From positions 282,224 to 346,223 of the forward strand of contig MCGO01000044.1 in assembly GCA_002104985.1 (NCBI GenBank): DNA of 64,000 nucleotides, given 5' to 3'. Positions 1-10,687 of this stretch are shown here, one piece after another. A program made the position numbers and the translations under genes. The stretch is from Rhizoclosmatium globosum (taxonomy: Eukaryota; Chytridiomycota; Chytridiomycetes; Chytridiales; Chytriomycetaceae). Position 1 is the first letter of the stretch. Every line of letters begins with the position of its first letter. The notes below the pieces were generated by a model. It worked only from the letters and a program-made list of their open reading frames with translations. It did no database searches and was not told the origin of the DNA.

Positions 1-43
1 CCCTTTGTAGTTGAGAATGATGGACTGACCTCTCTTCATACAG

Positions 44-1026
44 AACTGCTGAACTCAAAGACAACAACACTTGGGCCCTTGTCGAGGATATGGAAAAGCT
101 TCGTATTCACTTGGGCATCGATAAATGGATTGTCTTTGGCGGATCATGGGGGTCCACGCTCGGTCTTACGTATGCAATCAAGCATCCTACTTCCGTGAAA
201 GCGCTTATACTTCGTGGAATCTTTACTCTTCGCAAAAGTGAAGTTGATTGGGTGAGTAAATGCTGTCTGTAGTGATGGTGGCGTTTTTTTTCTCCTCCCC
301 CTTTTCTCCTCTCCCTTCATCATACAACCAGTGGAACTAATTCATTTGTCACAGCTGTACCAAGAAGGAGCGAGCCACATCTTTCCAGACTATTTCGATC
401 TGTACGCGGGTCCTATCCCCATCGACGAGCGTCACGATATTCTGCGTGCATACTACAAACGCCTCACGTCACCAGACCTTGCAGTGCGCCAGCTGTTTGC
501 CAAAACGTGGTCGCTCTGGGAAATGGCGACCATCAAAATGTACCCTGACCCGGATATGATGGCGAAGGTGGAGAACTTGGAATGGGCGGCTCAGTTTGCA
601 GCGATTGAGTGTCATTATTTTGGTCGGGTCTTGTGATACTATGAATCATCTTCCTTTGTGATTGCTAACGCTCAATATTAGTGAACGACGGGTTTTATGA
701 AAAAGACGGTTGGATTTTGGAGAACATTGGGACGATTCGTGAGCACAAGATTCCTGGGGTTATTGTGCAGGGGTAAGCTATTGGTATGACACTTCATCAG
801 ATTAATGTCTTTGAAGCCGCTACGATGTCATCTGTCCTACGAAGAGCGCGTATGATTTGCACAAGCTCTGGCCGGAAGCTGATTTTCAATTGGTAAAGCT
901 AGTGACGTGTTGGTCGTCATTCTAATAACGCTTCTGATCTAGATTCCTGATGCTGGCCATTCATCCAAGGAGCCAGGTATAATCAAGGCGTTAGTGGATG
1001 CGTGCGAAACATTCAAAAGTTTGTAA
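44..1026 (+). CDS. prolyl iminopeptidase (peptidase S33), 3' part, copy 1
   Basis: This is the 3' part of an alpha/beta-hydrolase that in this family removes N-terminal proline from peptides. I read exons 44-251, 355-622, 682-772, 817-892 and 943-1026, all with GT-AG borders and a continuous frame. The nucleophile elbow GGSWGS, the acidic-residue region VQGRYD and the catalytic-His region PDAGHS are all present. The first two exons lie outside the window; copy 2 at 22476-24171 shows them. The coding sequence is nearly identical to copy 2, and the introns differ more. It belongs to a duplicated block with the ankyrin/Sel1 gene downstream on the other strand. Expect a cytosolic enzyme. Confidence 0.9.
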
Positions 1027-1181
1027 CAAAATCCAAAAGGCAATCTCAACTACATGTTTATGATTGGTTCAGGCATTTGATGTGGAAGTAATGATTGGGT
1101 GCATTTTCTAAAGTTATCATCTGAATACATGGTTTAACGCAAAACTATGTGATTGGATTATTTTATTTGGGCAGACTCCAG

Positions 1182-4100
1182 TTAATTATAAACATCAGTT
1201 TCTTCTGTACCAGCTTCTGAGTATGTCACCACACTTTCAGGAATCGATTGACCAGCTACTGACACTGAATTTGTCCAGTCCTTCGGAAATGTAAACGTCT
1301 CACGGTCTACAGTTTCATAACTTAAACTGCATGTTGCATCTGCAACCTTTTGGAGCCATGCTTTCCCTGCTTTCACATTCGTATTGACTCCTCGTCCTTC
1401 TATGTACAATATTCCCAGCTTCATCCAGGCCTCCACACATTCATCTGCGGTCTCAGAGGCTTTCTTCAACCAATAAAAGGCCGTTCTATAATTTTGATGT
1501 TCTCCGGGTACGTAAAACGCGTGTCCGATATAATAAAAAGTTTGCGAATTGATAGCATCTGTAACTTGGCGAAGCCATTTGTCAGCGGCAACAATATCCC
1601 AACTAGTTCCGTTGCCATGTAAGAATGCAGCAAAACTTTGAGGAATAGATGACTCCTCTGACTTTGGTATATGCATGGATTCAGTTTCACCAGTAAGATA
1701 AAAAAACAACATACTCACAGCAACAGAAGTATACACTGTATCAGCGTCCATACCGATATATTCCTTTGGAACCGTAAGCGTCACGCGGTCTGAAGTTCTA
1801 TATGTTATACTGTCGTTCGCATTTGCAAACTTTTGGAGCCATGCTTTCCCTTCTTTCAAATTTGAATTGACTCCTAGTCCTTCAATGTACAATATTCCAA
1901 GCTTCCTCCAAGCCTCCTGACTATCGACTGCAGCCTTTTTGAACCATTGACACGCCTTTTTATAATTTTGATGTTCTCCAGGGACGTAAAACGCGTGTCC
2001 AATAGTGTAGCAACTTTGCGAATCAATGGCAGTTGTAACTTCACGAAGCAATTTGTCAGCGGCAACAATATCGCAATTAGTTCCGTTCCCGTGCAAATAC
2101 AGTTTTCCAAGTGCAAGCTTTACCAAGTTTGATTGATCCTGTTGCAAGCTTGCTTCATCTTGCACTGCCTTGGTCAACCAGTAAAATGCCTTTTCGTAGT
2201 GTTGGCTTCCACTGTCTTGGCAAAAGGCAACCCCAATGGTGCATATAGAGGATAAATCCACCAGGCTTACTTGTCGAAACAGGTCATCAGCAACATCGAG
2301 ATTGCAGTCAGTTCCGTTTCCGTGAAGATACAGTTTTCCAAGTTCAAGTCGAGCTGAATTCAGATTGTTTGGTGCGAGTGCTGGTTCCACTTCAAGCGCC
2401 TTCTTTAACCAACGAAATGCCTTGGCATAATCTTGATGTTGAACATCTTGTGACAGAAACGCAAGTCCAATTGTAAACGTTGTAGCTGCATCGACTTCAC
2501 TCAGTCCATGAAGTAATCTATCTGCCTCAAGAATGTCTTTTGAAGTCCCGTTTCCGTGCAAATAGAGTTTCCCAAGTTCGCGTTTTGCGATGTTTAATTG
2601 ATCTGAAGACAATCCAGATTCGTGGGCAACAGCCCGTTTCAACCACAAAAACGCCTTTTCATAATTTTGATTCGTTCCTGTCGAAATAAATGCATACCCC
2701 ATCGTGTAACTAGTACACGCGTCCACTTCATTCTCCACCTGACAAAGCCATCTGTCTGCTTCCACATAATTTATTGGTGTTCCCCTGCCATTCAAGTACA
2801 GTTTTCCAAGCTCGAGCTTTGCGGTGGTAGACTGGCTGAGAGATAAACATCCATCTACGTCTGATCCAGTCACAGACTCAGCGGCCCGCTTCAACCAATG
2901 AAACGCCTTATCATAATCACATACGACGCCATTTCTCTCCATCAAAAACGCTTCACCCAGAATAAAACAGTGATGAGCATCAACTTGAGATGCAAGGCGA
3001 AACCACTTTTCGGCGTTCACAAGACTGCGTGTTATTCCTCGGCCTTCCAACAGCATTGAGGCCAGTGGAGAGTATGCAGCTGCATGGCCCAATTCTGCTG
3101 CGAAACTAAACCAATACGCGGCCATGATATCATTCACGGTATCAGTCGCTGAGGCAACAGTTGAGTGCTGGATCCCAAGTTCGTAACAACATTGTCCCCC
3201 AAGTTGAGTAGCCAATGCATTCATTCTTGAGTCTGTGAGAGAAACATATGCATTGTGCTGAATCAAGAATTTAGCCACATTCGTATGGTTGTTTTCAATA
3301 GCCAAATGAAGAGGGGACTTATTGAACTCGAATTGATTGACATTTGATCCATTTTCAACCAGCAATTTGACCATGTCCAAGTATCCCCGTTCAGCAGCAA
3401 CAGAGAGAGGCGATTTACCATTGCAGACCGCATTCACATTGCCTTGAAACTGGTGAAGGGCATTCAGATTTGAATACTAGATTCAAATTAGAATTCTTAC
3501 CTGTATACTGTTACTAAACTGAAGGAGAAATTTGACCACAGCACTATGGTTTTTTTCAATAGCCAAATATAGAGGGGACTTATTGAACTCGAATTGATCG
3601 ACATCAGCTCCGTTTTCAACCAACAATTTGACCATATCCAAATGTCCACGTTCAGCAGCAACAGAGAGCGCAGATTTACCATTGTGGACCGCATTCACAT
3701 TGGCGTCGAAACTGATTAAAAGAAGTGCGTGTTCCAATCGATTTTCCTTCGATGCAACAAACAGTGGTGTTCCATAATCGCAAATCTGATCCACGTTGGC
3801 GCCTCTTTCAAGCAGCAAACGAGAAAGGTTGATATCGCAGTATCGCTCACGAATGGCAAGGAAAAGAGGCGATTGGTTGCCTGTACTGAGAGCATCCACA
3901 TTTGCGCCATGATCCATCAGAAGGAGTGCAATAGAATGATTGATTGCCCAGTGAAGAGGCGTCCAATTTGAATTGTTTCTTGCATTTACATCAGCGCCAT
4001 ATTTCAACAGAATCTTGACTGCTTCGATCGATCCTTTCAATGCGGCAAGATGAAGTGGAGTCCGTCCATCTTCTTCATAAACATCTACTCGTCCATGTCC

Positions 4101-4205
4101 AAGTTTCTGAGCCAACTTTTCAACAAGTTCAATATTTCTATCTCTGACGGCGTCGTGCAATGGGAATGGTGGGTCAACAGAGGCCCCAAATAGACTCGCG
4201 AGCAT
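1182..4205 (-). CDS. ankyrin-repeat / Sel1-repeat protein, copy 1 (full length)
   Basis: Two exons, 4205-3501 and 3449-1182, joined by a 51-bp GT-AG intron, give about 990 residues in frame. The N-terminal third consists of ankyrin repeats (for example GRTPLHLAALKGSIEAVKILL and the repeated NGKSxLSVAAERGxLDMVKLL). The remainder consists of Sel1-like/TPR repeats with the recurring LGKLYLHGNGT and YxKAFxWLKKA patterns. Such proteins act as scaffolds or adaptors; no catalytic motif is visible. No signal peptide or membrane segment is evident. The ORF ends tail-to-tail with the iminopeptidase, about 155 bp from its stop. Copy 2 (24327-26570) lacks the first exon. Confidence 0.85.
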
Positions 4206-4504
4206 TGAGGGTTCAAGATTGACTTAATTCTGAAAAATGTAGACAAATTAATGCAACTTCAATAAATGTATGCCGCTTTTATTATATTCCTTTTCCCATT
4301 CTATTCACGGGCGTTCAGGCGGAAGAGATTGTGGTGGTGTGTGTTGGAATTGGGAATGGAGGGCACTGAGTGATGAATTAAGTGTCAGAGATGGGGTAAA
4401 GGGAAGTGATTTTTTGATATTGGGGCGATTGTGATGATGAGCAAACGAGGAGCCGCCTATTCCAAGTACTCGACTTTCGCAATCATATCAGGGTGAGAAT
4501 ACGT

Positions 4505-4950
4505 AAGCACCAAACTGCTGGCTCACAGCGAGACCTGGTGACGTTATTCGTTTGTAGTAAGCGGAATATCGCGACGCTCGTGGATGGGGAGAGGACCCAC
4601 GTACAGATCGAAATAGTCTGGAAAGATGTGGCTCGCTCCTTCTTGGTACAGCTGTGATAAATGAAATTTAATGAATTAATTTAGGTTGTTGTGTGATGAA
4701 GGGGACTCGAAAAAGAGGAGGAGAAAAAACGCCACCAATCAGCACAAGATATAATACTCACTCAATCAACCCAGATTTTACAAAGATTAAGTGCCTAAAC
4801 GGAGGTGATTGTGTATGTTATACAGAGCGTGGAACCACATGATCCGCCAAAAGCGATCCAATTATTGATCCAAAGAGACTGCAGGCTTTTCCATAACCTT
4901 GACAAGGGCTCATGTGTTGTTGTCTTTGAGTTCCGCTGTTTTTTTTTCAG
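4505..4950 (-). pseudogene. inverted, decayed prolyl iminopeptidase fragment, copy 1
   Basis: The minus strand carries recognisable but degraded exon 3 (about 4945-4760) and the start of exon 4 (about 4655-4530) of the iminopeptidase, with the intron between them. Substitutions and small indels disrupt the frame, and exons 1, 2 and 5-7 are missing. The same inverted fragment lies at the matching place in the second block (26750-27185), where it is better preserved. The fragment therefore predates the block duplication. Confidence 0.8.
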
Positions 4951-5360
4951 GAGAGGTCATTGCATGATTCTCAAGTGATTCTCATACCGACAATCTCGTC
5001 TCATACAACCACGATCATTGTGATGATTTCCTTCAGTCCTTCAGAGAAAAGAGATCCTCGCGACCCTCAATATCACTCAAACGCCACTGCTATGCTAAAC
5101 CACTACGAATAGAACTTATACTTGCCATTATCCTTTTCGTAATGTTATGCCAGTATTTGCTTGTGTGTGCAAAAAGAATACCGCTACCCAAACCCCGGCC
5201 TCAACCTTTAACTGTTGTGAAGCAGTGCGCGCCCATTCTGAATGCAACCAGCACAATACCTCTGCAGGTTCATACGAAATCTTTCGCGGAAATACAGGAA
5301 TTGATTGAAACAAATGTGATTTACTCACAAATCAGGAATTATTGATGGAGACAAAAGGTT
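4951..5360. other. intergenic, no gene recognised
   Basis: The first 120 bases look like decayed iminopeptidase intron sequence related to 27190-27330. Beyond that only short ORFs without recognisable motifs are present. Confidence 0.5.
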
Positions 5361-6548
5361 TCATTCCGAGTCAGTTTCACACAACTCAGGATTGTTTTCA
5401 CGCAGGGCATCCAAATAGTTCAGCAATCTACACTTGATTTGCAAAGAGCCATTGTTGAACTCTGTTATTGGATTGACGTCGATTGCTTCCTTGTTGTGCT
5501 GTCATTCATAATTTAAAAAAAGCACAAATACAAAAGAGATGTATAGCTTACTGTCAACGTTCGATCCCTCTGCTCTTCTGAAAGCCCCACTGGGGCTTGC
5601 GTTTGGCCAACCATGATGTCGTCTGCTGCAGTCTCCCTTAAGAAAGCCAGGATCAGTCTTCGGTAAAAGGGCAGTTCTGTAGGCTTTTCCGTAGTTTCTT
5701 TATACCAGTGTTGATACAACTTGTGATTAAAATGTAAGCTGATTGGTATGTTGTTGAAATATACCACATACGCGTGTTACGGCTATGCCATTCGCGAGCT
5801 TCCGATTAATTCGACATTCTGGGTAATGAAGGACAGTTGAATTGGTTTGTGCAACTGGAAATTCGCCATATCTCCGATTGAAGTTCTGGAGCTGGAAGTC
5901 TAGACGCAGTTTCAAAGATTTCCACAGCGCCGCCTGGAAAGTCGGAGGAATAGAGTACTTGAATAGATCCACTTCCTTGCCGTACCGCCTTTCTTTACCA
6001 GTATGCAACTTCAAAACATGCAGCCGTTTACTGTTCTGATAGATTCCATGAAGATGAAAGTAGCGATATGGTGGATTTCCATCCGGACCGGCAGTGAGGT
6101 AATTTGGGCTCAACAGTTCTGCTCGAGTAGGCAGGGGAAACATCAAATGAGCCAACTTCTGTTGAATAAGATGTTTTTAGCTTCTTACCATTTTGAGTTG
6201 TGTACAAACCCTTTCCAACGCACTAGCATCAATGTTCTTGCCATGGTTATCGCATATTTCATGCAAGAGCCTTTGAGCAGTCATATGATCGGAATCAGGG
6301 ACACTTGGTGGTTGATCCAACGAAAATCGGAGGTTGACGGGTGAGACTGAGACTTCTGTGCTTTGTGGTTGAGTAGGCGGGGCAACAGTCAATGTTCTGT
6401 TTGACACAGTTGATGCAGTACTGGCAGTGACCGGTGTTGGAGCGAGGACGGGGCGACTGGGACCCACAGTGACTGGATCGACTGTGACAGGATTGGCAGC
6501 ACTGGCAGAGATGGGAGACACAGGATTGGCGTTAACGTTCTTTACCAT
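5361..6548 (-). CDS. unrecognised protein, 4 exons, about 350 aa
   Basis: Exons 6548-6189, 6158-5772, 5719-5552 and 5498-5361 are separated by introns of 30-53 bp and keep one frame, giving 350 codons plus stop. I chose the ATG at 6548 (context AAAATGG) over one 54 bases upstream, which would lie only 2 bp from the next gene's stop. The first 90 residues are rich in P, V, T and S and look disordered. The rest appears globular, with basic and aromatic stretches (KERRYGKEVDLFKY, YQHWYKETTEK). I recognise no family. It lies 56 bp downstream of another unrecognised gene on the same strand, unusually tight spacing for this window. Confidence 0.65.
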
Positions 6549-6604
6549 TTTACGCAACTTTTTTATGTCATTTTTTAATAAGAATAGCGGGAGACACAAC
6601 AAAA

Positions 6605-7457
6605 TTAAGCGGTGATAGCAGCGGCATTGGCAGGAGCAGCAGCAGATACTGCCATTCCCTCCACCACATTCTCTGTCAATGCCTTGGTCATTCCAATGCC
6701 GGCAGACTTGATGCGGTCGAGAGCTGTCATACCCTTGTGAATGAGACGAGTCAGGACAACGCGATCAGCTGTTTGACGGTCTTGAACGTTTTTAACAATT
6801 TCACGACACTCGCTCATCAAACCATCCATGAAGCCGATTGCCAGTTTTACTCTCCATTCTGGTATCACATTTTGCGACAGAAGTGGCTCCGCATACTTTA
6901 GAAATTGGCCATATAAATCAAGAGCCTTGTTCACGGTGAGGGCGTCACCTTCAGCCATTTTTCCAAGGGCCGCAATACCAACTTCATTGACTCTACTAAC
7001 ACCTTGAACAATCGCAGTCAACAAGGTGCTTCCCTGTTTAGTTTTTAATTGAATGGATACACGGTAAATGAAGAAACCATACATCACTTGAGACGGCGGA
7101 GAAGGCACTCAAAACAGCCTCATTCTGCTGGACAACCAGTTCATTATTGTTCATTTCGGCCTCAAGCTGTGCCTTTTGTCTCTCAGTTTCAGCCTTCTTT
7201 TCTGCAATGCGTTCCTTTGAACGGAGCGTTTCCGTCAGCCCCACCAGCGCCGTGTCTGCTACATGCATTTTTGCGGTTGCGTTGGATGCGGCCACATCGC
7301 GTTGTCCTTGGGCTGCGATACGTGCCTGGTCAGTGGCTGCCTGGCTCTTGATCTCGGTCTGTCGTGTTTCTCCGGCTGTGGTGATTGCTGTTGAGGCAAC
7401 GCCCGCACCTGCTTTGGTGACTTCGCCAATTACCCCAAGCAATGCAGCACCGCCCAT
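6605..7457 (-). CDS. unrecognised protein, Gly/Ala-rich N-terminus plus coiled coil, about 267 aa
   Basis: Exons 7457-7083 and 7033-6605 are joined by a 49-bp GT-AG intron; the frame closes at 268 codons. The protein starts MGGAALLG, which fits an N-myristoylation-type Gly2, followed by an Ala/Gly/Thr-rich hydrophobic stretch. A long charged Ala/Glu/Lys/Gln helix follows (residues about 35-115, likely coiled coil), then a second helical domain and an Ala-rich C-terminus. No catalytic motif is visible. The layout (hydrophobic N-terminus, Ala-rich coiled coil) recalls small membrane-active or particle minor structural proteins, but this is only a resemblance. It may be co-expressed with the gene immediately downstream. 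Confidence 0.6.
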
Positions 7458-7678
7458 ACTTTGTTGGTGTTGGTGTTACTTTTTTGAAATATTTTTTTCG
7501 TGTTAAGGAACAAGAAAGAAGGTTCAAGACAAGTTAATTAAGGTTCAAGATGAGCTCTCGTGTTAATGAAAAAACGAGGAGAGAAACTGAAATAGAGGTT
7601 CAAGACGAGCTCTTTTCATCTTCAAAAGAAATCTCTCTGAACACAACAAACAGACAGTGACCAAACCAAACAAGACTC

Positions 7679-10168
7679 ATGACCATGACAAGCGAACACC
7701 CTTCAGTGGTAGTACTGTTCTGTTGAAATCCAAGTGCTGCTTGTTGACTCTTCTTCTGTTAGACTGATGCCAACACTGCCGTAAGGAGCCTGGTACGATA
7801 ACGTCCCTTCCCAATCATGTTATTGATTGTTGCTTAATCAGGCTGACACTACCCAAACAAAGTCAACCAGCAATGGCAGCGGCGGCAGTGGCAGTGGGCC
7901 TGACCATCTGGAGACTGTCTCCAAAAACAGGAGCCCATTGAGCAAGACTGACGAGACGACAGAGAGCAAAGCTGACCTCCTCCACAAGATCAATGATGTC
8001 AACAATGTCAACGAGGTCTACAAAATCTACGACATCTACGAGGTCAAGGCAGGACTGGAAATGGTGAGTAATAATATGTTTCTTCATTGTAAATTGAAGA
8101 TTACCTGTCTCGACAAAGAATTCTGAAATTGAAAAACTGAAGGAGGACTTCACAATGGTAGACTCTCTCTTTTATGTTTTTTTGTTTCTTAACACTATGT
8201 TGTAGGAAAGGGAGAAACGTAATGACTTGAATGAATTGTTGAAAAACATGTCTGTAAAGCTTGCAAAGGTGTGCCGTTGTGAGCTATATGTGTTGTGCTG
8301 ACCTGTCCAAACCATTCAGGCTCATACACTTGGCATGTTCAGAAAACCTTATGTCTTTAATACCATTTTTGACCAGTATGATGCTGACAAAGATGGTGTG
8401 TGGACACAAGATGAATTTGAGAGATTCCTTTCTCCACTTCCCAAGGTATGTTTCCTATATTAAATAAAAGTGCATGTTACTAAAGACCTGGATAGACCTT
8501 GGATAATACTGACAATGTCACTTTGACACGCCAGGGTATCTTTGACTTTTGGGTCAGGAAAACAGAAAGCAATCCTTCGTGGTTTTGGGTACAAGTACTC
8601 TTCTCCATTGTTATTCAATTCTCACCAATATTGGTAGTCCACAATGCAGCTCAACAGTTTTTTAATCAACATGTATTCTGACAGCATCTACAATGCTATT
8701 GAATCTTTGTTCTTATCATTTGATATTGATCAGGACAAGGGCTTGAATGAAGCTGAATATATTGCCTTACAGTGGCACAGTACAGTCAAGGTAAAAATTT
8801 GTAGTTGAAGTTATGTTCTCAGTGTTTGTTGTGTCAGGGAATTCGAATTACTCCCTTTTCAGGATTGAATGCAAAATTCAACTGTAATGATGTTGGTTTG
8901 ACAGCCAAAGGAGTTTTTCAAATGTACTGTTACCATATGGTTGCAGACCCAATTCATGCTCTGGTTTGTGTTTGTTGTTGTGTTTTATTTCTGAATGAGA
9001 TGTCTTAGGTTGATCTGTATCGACATGGAAATTTGGATAATGTTGAACTCATTTCATACTCTGAAATTCCTTATCCGATGCGTTCAGCTGATGGCTTAAC
9101 TTTTTCAAAAGGTGTACGTGAATGCTTCAAACAGGTGTTCAATGAACATGACAAAGACAAAGATGGGGTCTGGAGTTTATTTGAGATGGAAGCCTTTTTT
9201 AAGGTCAGACTTATTGATACCAACAACTGGAAATCCTAATACCATTCACAGACAAAAGTAACTGAAATAATGTTAGAATACATGAAACAGAAGGGCTTTG
9301 AATTTAATGTGGATGGACAGCTGACATTTGCCGGTTTCTTGGGAATTTCTTTTCAAACATTAATTGACAAAGGAACAGACACAGTCATAGTAAGTGAAAC
9401 TGGTACTTGATTAAAATCTGACTGCAAACAGAATGAACTCCTGGAGTTTGGTTTTACCCCTGACACCAATGCGCAAGATTATAAGGAAGCTGTACAGAAG
9501 GTCTTCAACTTGTTTGATGATAATATGGATGGATTTTTGACTGTTGAGGATTTTCAAAAAGTTTTAATTGTGTTGGAAGGGCAGGTATGATTATTATTTT
9601 TGGCTACCATGAGCTTATTCTGTTTTGAAGACAGAAAGCATAGGTGCAACTATTGCCTTTAAAAAAGCTACTGAGGAGAAAAGTTTGATGTCTCTGGATA
9701 TGTTCTTCAAAGCCTTGAATTTTGACTGGGTGAATTCATGGGTGAGCAATGCATGATCTTTTTTGGCAGACATCTGACACTTTGTTGCAGAGAATGTTGA
9801 ATATCTTGGGACATAATGTCCCATTTCACTGGGTGAAATATCAAAAACCCCAAATTGACTTTGGATCTGATCAATTTGATCTGCCACAAACAGAAGCCAA
9901 TCCAGAGATTGAGATTTTTACTGCTGACACAAAAGAGGCCTATGTGTTGATTGTCAAGCTACCAACCACACAGAAACCAACCATCTTGAAAAACCCTAAA
10001 ACAAGAACTGTGTCCATTTTGGCAGAAAGTTTGAAAAAGGAATGGGTTGTTCCAGAAACAGGAGTCTTTGAAGACATGAATATAAAGAAGGGCACAGACA
10101 GGGAGATAGTTATTACTGTGCCAAAGAATGAACATATTGAAGTAGTAGAATTGGAATGGTCAGACTGA
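7679..10168 (+). CDS. multi-EF-hand protein with C-terminal beta-sandwich-like domain
   Basis: A chain of about 13 short exons can be followed in frame. It starts at ATG 7679 (exons 7679-7708, 7763-7780, 7842-8063, 8119-8157, 8206-8268, 8320-8445 and onward) and ends at TGA 10168. EF-hand loops are visible as DADKDGVWTQDE, DIDQDKGLNEAE, DKDKDGVWSLFE and DDNMDGFLTVED, so it probably binds calcium at up to four sites. The first ~100 residues are low complexity (G/S, then N/D/V/Y) followed by a short coiled coil. The last ~100 residues (after residue pattern NPEIEIF) alternate strand-like segments and resemble an Hsp20/CS-type fold; that part is uncertain. No membrane segment is seen. Confidence 0.75.
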
Positions 10169-10479
10169 GTCAGTGGTGGAAATGACAGAATCCATTATGC
10201 TTCTATTGACAAATAAATTTATTTTTTTTGTTATGTTCTTCAGACTGAGGAGAGTGGTAAGCGGGAGGGGGCGGGAACTAGGCTTGTTCCCAATTTAGAG
10301 GCTTAGGGCAAGCCAAGAATGTCGTACAGCATTAAGCGTTACACATAGGAAAATTCAGAAATCAGACACTTATAAGACCATATTTTATCTCCAGTACAAA
10401 ACAAAGAAAAAGTAAAATGTTCAAAACTCAATTTTTGTTGTTGTAAATGTTATTTTCATCTGCAGATTCTGGATGGCCC
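10169..10479. other. intergenic
   Basis: An AATAAA-like polyadenylation signal for the EF-hand gene lies near 10212 in an A/T-rich stretch. Nothing else is recognised. Confidence 0.5.
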
Positions 10480-10596
10480 AGACTGTTTGCGAAGAGAGCG
10501 AAACTGTTTGGGAAGTGAAAAATTGTGTTTGCAAAGTGAGCAAAAGTGTTTGCGGAGTGGCCCAGACTGTTTGGGAAGGACTGTTTGCGGATGAGC
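10480..10596 (-). repeat. inverted fragment of the GCAAACA satellite
   Basis: This stretch is the reverse complement of the satellite found at 16445-17815, with the same hallmarks (CCCAGACTGTTTGCG, GTGTTTGCGGAGTGG). It abuts a short LINE fragment. Confidence 0.85.
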
Positions 10597-10687
10597 GACT
10601 CTGTCAGGTATCTTGAAGGTGATGGGACTATGGTTGGATATGCTCAGAGCCTCTAAGAGATTCAAGTTCATGAACAGTGACAGACTC
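10597..10687 (-). mobile_element. LINE endonuclease fragment, left piece
   Basis: About 90 bases match the LINE copy at 33857-33932 (CTGTCAGGTATCTTGAA through GAACAGTGACAGACTC) with a few substitutions and a small insertion. The match stops at 10687. The next bases of the same LINE resume at 15001, so the two pieces appear to be one copy split by 10688-15000. Confidence 0.8.

Noticed and set aside
5142..5345. 67-codon plus-strand ORF
   Set aside because: No homology or splice signals; it lies in decayed duplicated intergenic sequence.
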